Assembly (NCBI RefSeq): GCF_004768545.1
Contig: NZ_CP038635.1
Location: forward strand, 3,637,486-3,701,485
DNA: 64,000 nt
Reading direction: 5' to 3'
Source of the DNA: Cupriavidus oxalaticus
GTDB lineage: Bacteria; Pseudomonadota; Gammaproteobacteria; Burkholderiales; Burkholderiaceae
The notes under the pieces are model-generated. The model did no database searches. It was not told where the DNA came from and was given only the letters and a program-made list of their open reading frames with translations. Position numbers and translations under genes: made by a program. Shown here piece after piece: positions 41,833 to 52,213 of the stretch (position 1 is its first letter; each line of letters starts with the position of its first letter).

Positions 41833-44800
41833 ATGGCCAAGTTTTTTATCGACCGGCCGGTGTTCGCGTGGGTGCTCGCGCTGATCATCGTGCTGGGCGG
41901 GATATTGTCGATCATGCAGTTGCCGATCGCGCAATACCCGAACATCGCCCCGCCTACGATCTCGGTCACGGCCACCTATCCGGGTGCGTCGGCCAAGACG
42001 CTGGAGGATTCCGTCACTTCGGTGATCGAGCAGGAGCTTAACGGCGCCCCCAACCTGCTCTACTACAACTCGACCAGCGAATCGACCGGCCTGGCGACGA
42101 TCACCATCGCGTTCGCGCCGGGCTCCAACGTCGACCTGAACTCGGTCGAGGTGCAGAACCGCCTCAAGCGCGTGGAAGCGCGCCTGCCGGCGGAGGTGCG
42201 CCAGCAGGGCGTGCGCGTGGACAAGGCCGGGAACAACTACATGATGTTCCTGACCGTGTCGTCCAAGTCCGGCACGGCCAGCGCGATCCAGCTCGGCAAC
42301 TATGTCTCGGCGCAGGTGATCGACTCGATCCGCCGCGTGCCGGGCGTGGGCCAGGCCGACCTGTTCGGCACCGAGTACGCCATGCGCATCTGGCTGGACC
42401 CGTCCAAGCTGACCGGCTACAACCTGACGCCGCTGGACGTGACCGCCGCGGTGAGCGAGCAGAACGTGCAGGTCGCCGTGGGCGAACTGGGCGGCACGCC
42501 CTCGCCCAAGGGCACCGAGCTGAACGCCACCGTCACCACCGAAAGCCGGCTGTCCACGCCCGAGCAGTTCGGCAACATCCTGCTGCGCACCAACCCCGAC
42601 GGTTCGTCGGTGCGCATCAAGGATGTGGGCCGCGTGGAACTGGGCGGCGCCGACTACTCGACGCTGGCCCGCACCAACGGCAAGCCGTCGGCGGCCATCG
42701 CCATCAAGCTGGCCCCGACCGGCAACGCGCTGGCCACGGCCACCGCGGTGCGCGCCAAGATGGAAGAGCTGTCGAAGACCTTCCCGGCTGACTACCAGTA
42801 CACGGTGCCTTACGACACCTCGGCCTTCGTCAAGATCTCGATCGAGGAAGTGATCAAGACGCTGCTGGAAGCCGTGGTGCTGGTGTTCCTGGTGATGTAC
42901 CTGTTCCTGCAGAACTTCCGCGCCACCATCATCCCGACGCTGGTGGTGCCGATCGCGCTGCTGGGTACGTTCGGCGCGCTGCTGGCGTTCGGCTTCTCGA
43001 TCAACGTGCTGACCATGTTCGGCATGGTGCTGGCGATCGGTATCCTGGTGGACGATGCCATCGTGGTGGTGGAAAACGTCGAGCGGATCATGAGCGAGGA
43101 AGGACTCTCGCCACGCGAAGCGACACGCAAGGCCATGGGCCAGATCACCGGCGCCATCGTCGGCATCACGCTGGTGCTGACCGCGGTGTTCATCCCGATG
43201 GCATTCTTCTCGGGCTCGGTGGGCAACATCTACCGCCAGTTCTCGCTGTCGCTGATCGCCTCGATGGCGTTCTCGGCGCTGCTGGCGCTGACGCTGACCC
43301 CGGCGCTGTGCGCGACGCTGCTCAAGCCGGTGGAAGCCGGCCATCACCATGAGAAGAAGGGTTTCTTCGGCTGGTTCAACCGCACTTTCGCTACCGCGTC
43401 GACCGGCTACCAGGGCGTGGTCGCGCGCATCCTCAAGCGCACCGGCCGCTACCTGATCATCTACGCGCTGATCATCGCCGGCGTGGTGGTGCTGTTCAAG
43501 CGCCTGCCGTCGTCGTTCCTGCCCGATGAAGACCAGGGCTACATGATCACGGTGGTGCAGCTGCCCAACGGCGCCACGCAGGACCGTACCATCGGCGTGC
43601 TCAAGCAGATCGAGGACTACTACCTGCAGAAGGAAAGCAAGGTGGTGGACCAGATGATCACGGTGGCGGGCTTCTCCTTCTTCGGCCGCGGCCAGAACGG
43701 CGGTATCGCGTTCGTGCGCCTGAAGGACTGGAAGGAGCGCACCGGCGACGGCGAGAACGCGCAGGCGCTGGTGGGCCGTGCCTTCGGCGCGCTGTCGTTC
43801 ATCAAGGACGCGATCATCTTCCCGCTCAATCCGCCGGCGATCGCCGAGCTGGGCAACTCCTCGGGCTTCGACTTCCGCCTGCAGGACCGCACCGGCCAGG
43901 GCCACGCCAAGCTGATGGAAGCGCGCAACATGATGCTCGGCATGGCCGCGCAGAACCCGGTGCTGATGGGCGTGCGCCCCGAAGGCCAGGAAGACGCGCC
44001 GCAGCTGCAGATCGACATCGACCGCGAGAAGGCGCGAGCGCTGGGCGTGTCGGTGGCCGAGATCAACTCGACGCTGTCGATCGCGTTCGGCTCCAGCTAC
44101 GTCAACGACTTCATCTATGAAGGCCGGGTGCGCAAGGTGATCGTGCAGGCCGACGGCGCCGACCGCCGCCTGCCGGATGACCTGACCAAGCTGCGCGTGA
44201 AGAACAGCAACGGCGACATGGTGGCGTTCGCGGCGTTTGCGACGTCCAGGTGGATCATGGGCTCGCCGCGCCTGGAGCGCTACAACGGCATGCCGGCGGT
44301 GAAGATCGCGGGCCAGGCCGCGCCGGGACGCAGTACCGGCGAAGCCATGCGCGCGATGGAAGAGAACTTCGCCAAGCTGCCGCCGGGCTTCGGTTTCGAG
44401 TGGTCGGGCCAGTCGTATGAAGAGCGCCTGGCCGGCTCGCAGGAACCGATCCTGTACACGCTGTCGCTGATCATCGTGTTCCTGTGCCTGGCCGCGCTGT
44501 ACGAGAGCTGGTCGATCCCGTTCTCGGTGCTGCTGGTGGTGCCGCTGGGCGTGCTCGGCGCGCTGCTGGGCGTGACGCTGCGCGGCATGCCCAACGATGT
44601 GTACTTCAAGGTGGGCCTGATCGCCACGATCGGCCTGTCGGCGAAGAACGCCATCCTGATCGTGGAATTCGCCAAGGACCTGCAGGCGCAAGGCAAGGGC
44701 CTGGTCGAAGCCACGCTGGAAGCGGTGCACTTGCGGTTCCGCCCGATCCTGATGACGTCGATGGCATTCATCCTGGGCGTGCTGCCGCTGGCGATCGCCA

Positions 44801-44985
44801 CCGGCGCGGGCTCGGGCAGCCAGCGCGCGATCGGTACCGGCGTGATGGGCGGAATGATCACGGCCACGGTGCTGGCGATTTTCCTGGTGCCGGTCTTCTT
44901 CGTGGTGGTGCGCAAGCGCTTCAAGGGCAGCCAGCGCCAGCGCATGCTGGACAAGAAGTGGCATGACCCGCAAGAGGAAATCTGA
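41833..44985 (+). CDS. RND multidrug efflux pump, AcrB/TtgB-like
   Basis: A 1050-aa HAE1-family pump. [23 protein letters not shown] is the standard N-terminus. TM4 carries [25 protein letters not shown] with the proton-relay Asp pair; the conserved TM10 Lys is in [17 protein letters not shown]. Porter and docking domains are complete. Sequence is closer to AcrB/MexB/TtgB than to the MdtBC-like pump at 23749. GGGAG lies upstream of the ATG, 71 bp after the adaptor. Expels hydrophobic drugs and solvents from the periplasm and inner leaflet. Confidence 0.96.
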   Translation: MAKFFIDRPVFAWVLALIIVLGGILSIMQLPIAQYPNIAPPTISVTATYPGASAKTLEDSVTSVIEQELNGAPNLLYYNSTSESTGLATITIAFAPGSNVDLNSVEVQNRLKRVEARLPAEVRQQGVRVDKAGNNYMMFLTVSSKSGTASAIQLGNYVSAQVIDSIRRVPGVGQADLFGTEYAMRIWLDPSKLTGYNLTPLDVTAAVSEQNVQVAVGELGGTPSPKGTELNATVTTESRLSTPEQFGNILLRTNPDGSSVRIKDVGRVELGGADYSTLARTNGKPSAAIAIKLAPTGNALATATAVRAKMEELSKTFPADYQYTVPYDTSAFVKISIEEVIKTLLEAVVLVFLVMYLFLQNFRATIIPTLVVPIALLGTFGALLAFGFSINVLTMFGMVLAIGILVDDAIVVVENVERIMSEEGLSPREATRKAMGQITGAIVGITLVLTAVFIPMAFFSGSVGNIYRQFSLSLIASMAFSALLALTLTPALCATLLKPVEAGHHHEKKGFFGWFNRTFATASTGYQGVVARILKRTGRYLIIYALIIAGVVVLFKRLPSSFLPDEDQGYMITVVQLPNGATQDRTIGVLKQIEDYYLQKESKVVDQMITVAGFSFFGRGQNGGIAFVRLKDWKERTGDGENAQALVGRAFGALSFIKDAIIFPLNPPAIAELGNSSGFDFRLQDRTGQGHAKLMEARNMMLGMAAQNPVLMGVRPEGQEDAPQLQIDIDREKARALGVSVAEINSTLSIAFGSSYVNDFIYEGRVRKVIVQADGADRRLPDDLTKLRVKNSNGDMVAFAAFATSRWIMGSPRLERYNGMPAVKIAGQAAPGRSTGEAMRAMEENFAKLPPGFGFEWSGQSYEERLAGSQEPILYTLSLIIVFLCLAALYESWSIPFSVLLVVPLGVLGALLGVTLRGMPNDVYFKVGLIATIGLSAKNAILIVEFAKDLQAQGKGLVEATLEAVHLRFRPILMTSMAFILGVLPLAIATGAGSGSQRAIGTGVMGGMITATVLAIFLVPVFFVVVRKRFKGSQRQRMLDKKWHDPQEEI

Positions 44986-44986
44986 C

Positions 44987-46474
44987 ATGACCAAGACCCT
45001 GACCACACTGCTGCTGGTGGCCGGCGTTCTGACCGGGTGCACGCTGGCACCCCACTATGACCGCCCCGCCCCGCCGGTGGCAGACAGCTTCCCGGTGGCA
45101 CCGGAGGGCTATGCCACCGCCGAGGTGAAGAGCGGCGAGACCCGCCGCGCCACCGACATCGGCTGGCGCGAGTTTTTCCGCGACCCGCGCCTGCAGGCGC
45201 TGATCGCCACCTCGCTGGATAACAACCGCGACCTGCGCCAGGCCGCGCTGCGCATCGAGGAAGCGCGCGCCACGTACCAGGTGCAGCGCGCCGACCTGCT
45301 GCCCACGGTGAACGTGGAAGGCGGCTATACGCGGGCCCGCACCACCCCGGCCGAGGCGGCCACCGTGCTGGGCCAGCCAGGGGTGACCGAGGTCTACCGG
45401 GTCGGCCTGGGCATCTCGTCGTACGAGCTCGATTTCTTCGGGCGCGTGCGCAGCCTGTCCAACGCCGCGCTGGCGCAGTACTTCGCCACCGAAGAAGCGC
45501 ACCGCTCGGCGTATATCTCGCTGGTGTCGGAAGTCGCCAAGGCCTACCTGGCCGAGCGCTCCTTTGCCGAGCAGTACGAGCTGGCACGCAACACGCTGCA
45601 GGCGCGCGAAAGCACCTACGGGCTGGCCAAGAAGCGCTTTGACGCCGGCGCCACCTCGGCGCTGGACCTGCGCGACAACGAATCGCTGGTGGCGCAGGCA
45701 CGCGTCTCCGCGGCGCAGCTGGCACGCCAGCGCGCGCAGGCGCAGAACGCGCTCGAAGTGCTGGTGGGCAAGCCCATCGGCACCATCGAGAACCTGCCCG
45801 AGCCGATGCGGCTGTCGGACGAGCGCATCATCAGCGATATCCCGGCGGGCCTGCCGTCGGAGCTGCTGGAGCAGCGTCCCGATATCCGGCAGGCCGAGCA
45901 GCAGCTGCTGTCGGCCAACGCCAATATCGGCGCGGCGCGCGCCGCGTTCTTCCCGCGCATCTCGCTGACCACCAGCGTGGGCACCATCAGCCCGACGTTC
46001 TCGGGGCTGTTCGATGCCGGCACACGCGCATGGTCGTTCGCGCCGCAGCTGACGCTGCCGATCTTCGACTATGGCCGCAACCTGTCGAACCTGGACCTGG
46101 CCAACGTGCGCAAGAACATCCAGATCGCCAACTACGAGAAGACCATCCAGACGGCCTTCGCGGAAGTGGCCGATGCGCTGGTGGCGCGCGGCACGCTGGA
46201 AGACCAGGTCACCGGCCAGGAACAGGTGCGCGATGCCGAAGCCGCGCGCTACGAGCTGTCGCGCCTGCGCTTTCGCAGCGGCGTGGCCAGCTACCTGGAT
46301 GAGCTCGACGCGCAGCGCCAGCTGTTCACCGCGGAGCAGGCGCTGATCCAGGCGCGGCAGCTGCGGCTGAACAACGCGATCGACCTGTATCGCGCGCTGG
46401 GCGGCGGGTTGAAGGCGGACAGCGCGGTGGCGCAGCAGGCAGCGCCAGCGGCGCAGCAACCGGTGACGCAGTAA
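44987..46474 (+). CDS. RND outer-membrane factor, OprM/TtgC (NodT) family
   Basis: A 495-aa outer-membrane channel lipoprotein. Lipobox LTGC gives Cys18. Two tandem OEP repeats (PF02321) are present, with ELDFFGRVRSLSNAALAQYFATEEAHRSAYISLVSEVAKAYL in the first, and AQLTLPIFDYGR with ASYLDELDAQRQLFTAEQALIQARQ in the second. The ATG is one base after the pump stop, so translation is coupled. A strong terminator at 46548 closes the operon. It may also serve the pump at 22483-26946. Confidence 0.95.
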   Translation: MTKTLTTLLLVAGVLTGCTLAPHYDRPAPPVADSFPVAPEGYATAEVKSGETRRATDIGWREFFRDPRLQALIATSLDNNRDLRQAALRIEEARATYQVQRADLLPTVNVEGGYTRARTTPAEAATVLGQPGVTEVYRVGLGISSYELDFFGRVRSLSNAALAQYFATEEAHRSAYISLVSEVAKAYLAERSFAEQYELARNTLQARESTYGLAKKRFDAGATSALDLRDNESLVAQARVSAAQLARQRAQAQNALEVLVGKPIGTIENLPEPMRLSDERIISDIPAGLPSELLEQRPDIRQAEQQLLSANANIGAARAAFFPRISLTTSVGTISPTFSGLFDAGTRAWSFAPQLTLPIFDYGRNLSNLDLANVRKNIQIANYEKTIQTAFAEVADALVARGTLEDQVTGQEQVRDAEAARYELSRLRFRSGVASYLDELDAQRQLFTAEQALIQARQLRLNNAIDLYRALGGGLKADSAVAQQAAPAAQQPVTQ

Positions 46475-46490
46475 CGCTCACTGCCGGTTT

Positions 46491-46530
46491 GCTCCCCTCT
46501 CCCACAAGCGGAACAAGCGGGAGGGGGAGC
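46491..46530. repeat. GCTCCCC-type hairpin, copy 3
   Basis: GCTCCCCTCTCCC (46491-46503) pairs with GGGAGGGGGAGC (46519-46530) with a one-base bulge, directly after the outer-membrane-factor gene. Confidence 0.65.
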
Positions 46531-46547
46531 AAGCAGCTCAAGCGAAG

Positions 46548-46578
46548 AAACCAGTGGCAGCGCCACTGGTTTTTTTTC
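46548..46578 (+). terminator. Intrinsic terminator of the efflux operon
   Basis: 11-bp stem AAACCAGTGGC (46548-46558) / GCCACTGGTTT (46562-46572), 3-base loop, then a run of T. With GAAGAAA on the other side it may also terminate the minus-strand GMC gene. Confidence 0.9.
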
Positions 46579-46604
46579 GCCTGCATCACAGCGGCGCCGA
46601 TCCA

Positions 46605-48200
46605 TCATGCCGTGATATTTCGAGCCAGCGCATCTGCATTCTGTGCCGTCAGCGCAAACACCGACAACTGCGGATTGGCCCCCACGCTGGTCGGAAAGAC
46701 CGAACCGTCGAACACCGACAGGTTCTCCAGCTGGTGGTGGCGCCCGTGGCTGTCCACCACGCCGCGGCGGGCGTCGTCGCTCATGCCGCAGCCGCCCATC
46801 AGGTGCGCGGTGAAGAGCGCCGTGCGGAACGGCTTGAGCGGCAGCTTCGCGATCGCGTCGCGCGCTTCTGGCCAGCTGCGGTAGTCGGTGGCGTCCAGGT
46901 GGGCCGGCCGCACCTTGACCGCGCCGGCGGCGAACTGCGCCTGTGCCATGCTCAGCCAGGCGCGGCGCACGCCGTCCCAGGCGTAGTCGCTCATCTCGTA
47001 GTCGAGTAGCGGGCTGCCGTCGGGGGCCAGCCGCACGCGCCCGCCCTCGCTCTGCGGCACGAAGCCGTCGCGCAGCAGCGCCAGCATGGCGTTGGTATTG
47101 GGCAGCTGCGCGATATCGCGCCGCAGCGCGTCGCCCATGCCGTTGAGCACGCCGGCGCTGATGCCGGGGAACAGCGGCGGCACCTCCAGCTTGTAGCCCA
47201 TCGGGCCGGTGGCGCCGTTGGCCCACTGGAAGTGGTCGGAGGCGACCGACTGCGGCGCGCCATAATAGGGATCGATTTTCTCCGGCATGACTGCGACACT
47301 GATATTCACCGGATGGATGAACGTGCGCACGCCCAGCCGCCCATGCGGGTCCGGCACGCGCGAGCGCAGCAGCAGCGCCGGTGTGTTGATAGCGCCGCCG
47401 GCGACTACCACGTGCCGCGCGCGCACGGTCACGCCCACGCCGGTGGGCGTATAACCGTCTGCGCCGAGCGCTTCGCCGATGACCGCTTGCACGCGCTGCC
47501 CGTCGTGTCCGAGCGTGCGCACCCGCACCCGGTGCACCAGCGTCGCGCCTGCGGCCAGCGCCGCCGGGATGGTCGATACCAGCATCGACTGCTTGGCATT
47601 GACCGGGCAGCCGAAGCCGCAGTAGCCCGAGTTCCAGCAGCCCTTCACGTTGCGCGGGATGACGTGCCACTCCCAGCCCAGCTTTTCGCAGCCGCGGCGC
47701 AGCACGTCGTTGTTGGGATTCGGCGCCATGGCCCAGGGCGCGATGCCCAGGCGCGCTTCCACCTGCGCGAACCACGGCGCCATGTCGGCCTCGGCGTGGC
47801 CGCTGACGGCATGGTGCCCGGCCCAGTGCGCCAGCGTCTGCGGCGGCGTGCGGAAGCTGGACGACCAGTTCACCGTGGTGCTGCCGCCGACGGCGCGGCC
47901 CTGCAGGATGGCGATGGCGCCATCGGCGGTGGTGCGCGCCGCGGCCTCCTGGTACAGCTCGCGGTAGGCACGGTTCTCGTCCATGTCGCGGAAGCTGTCG
48001 GAGGTGCGCAGCGCGCCTTCTTCCAGCAGCACCACGCGCAGCCCGGCGCGGCTCAGCGTTTCGGCGCTGATGCCGCCGCCCGCGCCGCTGCCGACGATGA
48101 CAACGTCCGCGTCGAGCGTGCGGGAGGCGGTGAAGGTGGCGGCATCCAGCACCTTCCAGCCGGCGGCGATGCCGGCATCGTAGAGATTGTCGATGGCCAT
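46605..48200 (-). CDS. GMC-family oxidoreductase
   Basis: A 531-aa FAD flavoenzyme of the glucose-methanol-choline family. ADP-binding GSGAGGG near residue 37, STTVNWSSSFRTP near 105, and the C-terminal HLMGGCGMSD ... DGSVFPTSVGANPQLSVFALTAQNAD that closes over the flavin. The His of HLMGGC and the Asn of GANP are the likely active-site pair. It has no signal peptide, but the gene just upstream encodes a Tat-exported partner, so it may be co-exported. Substrate probably an alcohol or sugar; unknown. Confidence 0.92.
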   Translation of the reverse strand: MAIDNLYDAGIAAGWKVLDAATFTASRTLDADVVIVGSGAGGGISAETLSRAGLRVVLLEEGALRTSDSFRDMDENRAYRELYQEAAARTTADGAIAILQGRAVGGSTTVNWSSSFRTPPQTLAHWAGHHAVSGHAEADMAPWFAQVEARLGIAPWAMAPNPNNDVLRRGCEKLGWEWHVIPRNVKGCWNSGYCGFGCPVNAKQSMLVSTIPAALAAGATLVHRVRVRTLGHDGQRVQAVIGEALGADGYTPTGVGVTVRARHVVVAGGAINTPALLLRSRVPDPHGRLGVRTFIHPVNISVAVMPEKIDPYYGAPQSVASDHFQWANGATGPMGYKLEVPPLFPGISAGVLNGMGDALRRDIAQLPNTNAMLALLRDGFVPQSEGGRVRLAPDGSPLLDYEMSDYAWDGVRRAWLSMAQAQFAAGAVKVRPAHLDATDYRSWPEARDAIAKLPLKPFRTALFTAHLMGGCGMSDDARRGVVDSHGRHHQLENLSVFDGSVFPTSVGANPQLSVFALTAQNADALARNITA

Positions 48201-48208
48201 GTCTGTAT

Positions 48209-48832
48209 TCAGGCGTGCAGCGCCTTGTAGACCGGCGCATTGGGGCCGGGATAACCGCTGCCGGCCCAGGCGGCGGGCAGCACGTAGTAGCTCACGCTGG
48301 CGAGCTTGACCAGCACCACCGCGCCGGCATTGAGCGTGGCCAGCCGGCTGGCGCGCCAGCGTTCCAGGAAGGCCTGGACCTGTTCCGGCGTGGTGGCGTC
48401 CCAGGACTGGCGGATGCCGGCCAGCGCCCAGCGCAGCGGCGTGCTGGCGAGCAGGCCGAACAGCTTGCGCAGCTCAGCCTGCGCGCCGGCGTTCATCGCG
48501 GCGCAGCTGGTGTCGATATTGCGCAGTGTCTCCTGCACCAGGGCCTCGCGCCGCGGCGGCGGCGCCTCGGCGAGTTCGGTGACGACGGCGGGCAGCAACG
48601 CGCGGAACATGGCCACGTCGTCGGGCCGCAGCCAGGCCATGCCGGCCTGCGGCGCGGCATCGGCCGCGCTGCATCCGGCCAGCGACGGCACCAGCGCGGT
48701 ACACGCCAGCGCGGCCGAGAAGCCGAGTCCGACCTTGAGGAAGCCGCGGCGCGAGAGAGCGTGTAGCGCGTGCAGCGCCTCGGCGCCGGCATCTGCGCGC
48801 CGGTGTGGCGCAGGTTGGGAATGCGGGGGCAT
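48209..48832 (-). CDS. Tat-exported lipoprotein, GMC partner subunit
   Basis: A 207-aa protein resembling gluconate 2-dehydrogenase subunit 3. The Tat motif SRRGFLK (27-33) is followed by a hydrophobic stretch and SLAGC, a lipobox with Cys54, so a Tat-dependent lipoprotein is likely. The mature part is mostly helical (LRPDDVAMFRALLPAVVTELAEAP) with no cofactor motif. AGGAGA precedes the ATG. It is the first gene of the pair; GMC follows after 8 bp. Expected to escort the folded flavoenzyme across the membrane and tether it there. Confidence 0.85.
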   Translation of the reverse strand: MPPHSQPAPHRRADAGAEALHALHALSRRGFLKVGLGFSAALACTALVPSLAGCSAADAAPQAGMAWLRPDDVAMFRALLPAVVTELAEAPPPRREALVQETLRNIDTSCAAMNAGAQAELRKLFGLLASTPLRWALAGIRQSWDATTPEQVQAFLERWRASRLATLNAGAVVLVKLASVSYYVLPAAWAGSGYPGPNAPVYKALHA

Positions 48833-48948
48833 GGGGTGTCTCCTGTGCGTCGGTGTTGTTGTCGGGGCGGGATGACTCCGCATTGACGCTACCTGTAGTT
48901 TGGATAAAGATCGGAGCCCCGTCTTGATTCCGCATGACAGGTGAATTG

Positions 48949-50004
48949 ATGCCACGCGCCAACCCGACCGCCGGCGGTGCCACGGTATCCGGCACCGTGT
49001 CGCTCGCTTACCTTCGCGCCGTGCTTGACCACGGCGAACGCCAGGGCATTGCCGCCGCCGACCAGCTGCGCGCCGTCGGCGTGGCGGCCGGCATCCTCGG
49101 CGCCACCGGTGCGCCGATCGCCACGCGCATCCCGGGTGCCGCCTACCTTGCGCTGCTGGACTGGCTCGGCGAGGCCACCGGCGATCCGCATGTCGGGCTG
49201 CGTGCCGGGGCCGCCTTCGTGCCGCGCCACTATGCCGAGATGGGCTATGTGGTGCTGACCACGCCGACCGTGCGCGACGCCATCCTGCAGGGCATACGCT
49301 ATGAGGTGCTGGCCAACGATATCGGCCGCACCCGCCTGGTCGAAGCGCCGGGCATGGCGTGCATGACCTGGACCGCGCAGCACGGCCCGCTGTCGCGCCA
49401 CGCGCATGAGCTGCACATGGCCACCTGGTCGGTGTTCGCGCGCTGGCTGATCGGCGAGCGCTACTTCGCCACGCAGGTTGAATTCCCGCACCCCGCGCCG
49501 GCCGACACCAGCCTGCATGCCGAGGTGTTCGGCTGCCCGGTCGCCTTTGGCACCGGGCGCCATGCCATGCATATCGACCCGGCGCTGCTGGCGCTGCCTT
49601 CGCTGCAGGCCGATGCCGGCATGCAGGCGCAGATGACGCGCATCGCCGACTCTCAGTTGCAGCTTTGCGTCCCCGCCGGCGCCGACGAGCTGGCGCAGGC
49701 GCGTGCCTATATCAGCGCCCGCCTGCAGGACGGCGAGCTGCCCATCGCCGACGTGGCCGCGCACCTGCGGCTGCCCGTGCGCACGCTGCAGCGCCGCCTG
49801 CAGGCGCAGGGCATCAGTTATTCACAGCTTGTGGATAACGTGCGGCGCGCGCTGGCCGAGCAATACCTGGCCGATCCCGCGGTCAGCCTGGCGCAGTGCG
49901 CGCTGCGGCTGGGGTATTCCGAGCAGAGCGCATTCACGCACGCGTTCAAGCGCTGGACCGGCGAGACGCCGCACGGCTGGCGCCGCCGGGTCGCGCAGGC
50001 GTAG
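48949..50004 (+). CDS. AraC-family transcriptional regulator
   Basis: A 351-aa regulator with an N-terminal arabinose-binding-like domain (PF12625 type; YLRAVLDHGERQGIAAADQLRAVGV ... FVPRHYAEMGYVVLTTPTVRDAI) and a C-terminal AraC HTH (about residues 255-350; LPIADVAAHLRLPVRTLQRRLQAQGISYSQLVD and SLAQCALRLGYSEQSAFTHAFKRWTGETPHGWR). Start at 48949 has AGGTGA upstream; 48934 is an alternative. It is divergent from the Tat/GMC pair and probably controls it. Confidence 0.92.
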   Translation: MPRANPTAGGATVSGTVSLAYLRAVLDHGERQGIAAADQLRAVGVAAGILGATGAPIATRIPGAAYLALLDWLGEATGDPHVGLRAGAAFVPRHYAEMGYVVLTTPTVRDAILQGIRYEVLANDIGRTRLVEAPGMACMTWTAQHGPLSRHAHELHMATWSVFARWLIGERYFATQVEFPHPAPADTSLHAEVFGCPVAFGTGRHAMHIDPALLALPSLQADAGMQAQMTRIADSQLQLCVPAGADELAQARAYISARLQDGELPIADVAAHLRLPVRTLQRRLQAQGISYSQLVDNVRRALAEQYLADPAVSLAQCALRLGYSEQSAFTHAFKRWTGETPHGWRRRVAQA

Positions 50005-50064
50005 CAAAACCCGTGCTGGTTTTGCCGATAATGAGGGCAGACCAACCCCACCCGCCCGCCTTCC

Positions 50065-51018
50065 ATGCATATCCGCTGGCTCGAAGATTTCGTCTGCCTG
50101 GCGCAGGCCGGCAGCCTGGCGCGCGCCGCCGAGCTGCGCAACGTGACCCCGCCCGCGTTCGGCCGGCGCATGCAGGCCGTGGAAGTGTGGGCCGGCGCCC
50201 CGCTGATCGACCGCAGCGTGTTCCCGGTGCGCCTGACCGCCGAGGGCCGGCTGTTCCTGGAAGCCGCGCAGGGCGCGCTGCGCACGCTCGATGAAACGCG
50301 GCTGGCACTGCGCGCCGCGCACCGGGCCGACGCCAGCACCGTGACCATCGCCACCGGCAAGACGCTGGCGCGCTCGATGGTGCCGGCGTGGCTGTCCGGC
50401 CTGCGCGAGACGCTGCGCGGCGACCCCGCCGCGGCAGGCTTCCGCACGCGGCTGTCGACCTTCCCCATGCACGACGCGCTGGCGATGTTTGCCGAGGGCG
50501 ATGCCGACTTCCTGCTGTGCTACAGCCCGCCCGACCTGCCGGTGATGCTGGACGACGCGCGCTACCAGTTCCACCTGGCCGGCGTGGAGCGGCTGGTGTG
50601 CGTCAGCGCCGCCGACGCGCACGGCGCACCGCTGCACCGGCTGCGCACCGGCAAGGCAGCGAAGGAAAAGCCGGTGCCGATGATCGCCTATGCCGAGACG
50701 CTGACGCTGGGGCGCATGGTCAACCAGGAGATCGCGCGCCGCAAGCTGGCGCCGCGGCTGGACGTGATCGCGGTCAGCGACTTTGCCGAGTCGGTGCATG
50801 AAATGGTGCGGCAGCGCATGGGGCTGGCGTGGCTGCCCGCGCGGCTCATTGCCGACGACCTGCACGCGGGCCGGCTGGTGCGCGCGATCGGCGCCACTGC
50901 TGCGGGGGCCGACGATGGCGGCGACCTTGCCCTCGATATCCGCCTGTACCGCCCGCGCGCGCCGATGCGGCCGCTGGCCGAGGCGTTCTGGCGCGCCGCG
51001 GTGGCGGCGCCGCGCTAG
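50065..51018 (+). CDS. LysR-family transcriptional regulator
   Basis: A 317-aa LysR regulator. HTH residues 1-60 (WLEDFVCLAQAGSLARAAELRNVTPPAFGRRMQAVE). The effector domain starts near residue 92 (STVTIATGKTLARSMVPAWLSGL) and has SDFAESVHEMVRQRMGLAWLPARLI toward the end. It lies upstream of, and on the same strand as, a Bug binding protein and a deacylase, with 114 bp between. It likely regulates them in response to the transported acid. Confidence 0.92.
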   Translation: MHIRWLEDFVCLAQAGSLARAAELRNVTPPAFGRRMQAVEVWAGAPLIDRSVFPVRLTAEGRLFLEAAQGALRTLDETRLALRAAHRADASTVTIATGKTLARSMVPAWLSGLRETLRGDPAAAGFRTRLSTFPMHDALAMFAEGDADFLLCYSPPDLPVMLDDARYQFHLAGVERLVCVSAADAHGAPLHRLRTGKAAKEKPVPMIAYAETLTLGRMVNQEIARRKLAPRLDVIAVSDFAESVHEMVRQRMGLAWLPARLIADDLHAGRLVRAIGATAAGADDGGDLALDIRLYRPRAPMRPLAEAFWRAAVAAPR

Positions 51019-51132
51019 CTGCGGCCATTGCCGAATCGGCAACCCCACTTGCCAAAGCCGCATGCCGGCCGGGCCGCGCGCTCTCTAACATCCGGTCACA
51101 ACATAGATTCCGGAAACCCCAGAGACAAGACC

Positions 51133-52104
51133 ATGAAGACCATCCTGCGCGCGGCCGCTGCCGCACTCTGCCTTGCCACCGCCACCGGCGGCGCCTTTGC
51201 CGGCACCTGGCCCGCCAAGCCGATCACGCTGGTGGTGGGCTATACCGCCGGCGGCAGCGTCGACCTCGTCGCCCGCACCATTGCGCCGGAGCTGGGCAAG
51301 CGCCTGGGCCAGAGCGTGGTTATCGAAAACCTGGGCGGCGCCGGCGGCACCATCGGCGCGTCCAAGGTGGTCAAGGCCGAGGCAGATGGCTACACCCTGC
51401 TGATGGGATCCGGCAGCGAGGTCTCGATCGCTCGCCTGACCAACCCGGCCGTGCGCTACGACGGCGAGAAGGACCTGGCGCCCGTGACCTTCGTCGGCAC
51501 CCAGCCGATGGTGCTGGTCGGCAAGCCGGGCCTGCCGGCGAAGAACGCCGCCGAGCTGATCGCGCTGGCCAAGGCGCAGCCGGGCAAGCTGTCGTATGCG
51601 TCGTCGGGCGTGGGCACGCCGCTGAACCTGGCCGGCGAGCTGATCAAGCAGCAGGGCAACGTCAATATCACGCACGTGCCGTACAAGGGCGCATCGGCCA
51701 TGGCCACCGACCTGCTCGGCGGCCAGATCGACCTGGCGGTGATGGTGCTGTCGTCGGCGCTGCCGCATATCCAGGCGGGCCGCGTGCAGGCCTATGGTGT
51801 GACCGGCGCCAAGCGCGCCGCGGTGGCGCCGAACGTGCCGGCATTGGCGGAGACGCCGGCGTTGAAGGGCGTCGATATGGGGGTGTGGTTCGGTCTGATG
51901 GGGCCGGCCAACCTGCCCAAGCCGGTAGTGGAGCGGCTGAACAACGAGATGCAAGCCGTGCTGGCGCTGCCGGATGTGAAGAAGAAGCTGGCCGAGGCTG
52001 GTGTGGAAGTGACGCCGGGCAATCCTTCGCAGTTCGGCAGCTTTATCAAGCGCGAGACGGGGCGCTACCGGACGATTGTGCAGACGGCTGGGATTCGTGA
52101 GTGA
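51133..52104 (+). CDS. Bug-family periplasmic binding protein
   Basis: A 323-aa TctC/Bug-family solute-binding protein. Signal peptide residues 1-23 end GGAFA. Family blocks: PITLVVGYTAGGSVDLVARTIAPEL, NLGGAGGTIGASKVVKA, LSYASSGVGTPLNLAGELIKQ and HVPYKGASAMATDLLGGQIDL. No TctA/TctB partners are adjacent, so it is an orphan receptor, as most Bug proteins are. The downstream deacylase suggests an N-acyl amino acid such as N-acetylaspartate or N-succinylglutamate as ligand (inference). It could use the membrane subunits at 29457-31473. Confidence 0.92.
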   Translation: MKTILRAAAAALCLATATGGAFAGTWPAKPITLVVGYTAGGSVDLVARTIAPELGKRLGQSVVIENLGGAGGTIGASKVVKAEADGYTLLMGSGSEVSIARLTNPAVRYDGEKDLAPVTFVGTQPMVLVGKPGLPAKNAAELIALAKAQPGKLSYASSGVGTPLNLAGELIKQQGNVNITHVPYKGASAMATDLLGGQIDLAVMVLSSALPHIQAGRVQAYGVTGAKRAAVAPNVPALAETPALKGVDMGVWFGLMGPANLPKPVVERLNNEMQAVLALPDVKKKLAEAGVEVTPGNPSQFGSFIKRETGRYRTIVQTAGIRE

Positions 52105-52213
52105 GGGATGGGGTGTCGGTGCTGCCAGCGCCTGCCAGTACCCACGACACACCAAATAGAAACGACCCGCCAGGCACCGATCCAATGCGCACCCCTGTGA
52201 GCACCTGATTTCC

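Noticed and set aside
41809..45042. 1077-aa antisense frame over the AcrB-like gene
   Set aside because: Same artefact as above; His/Gln/Arg-rich, spans a certain gene and its spacer.
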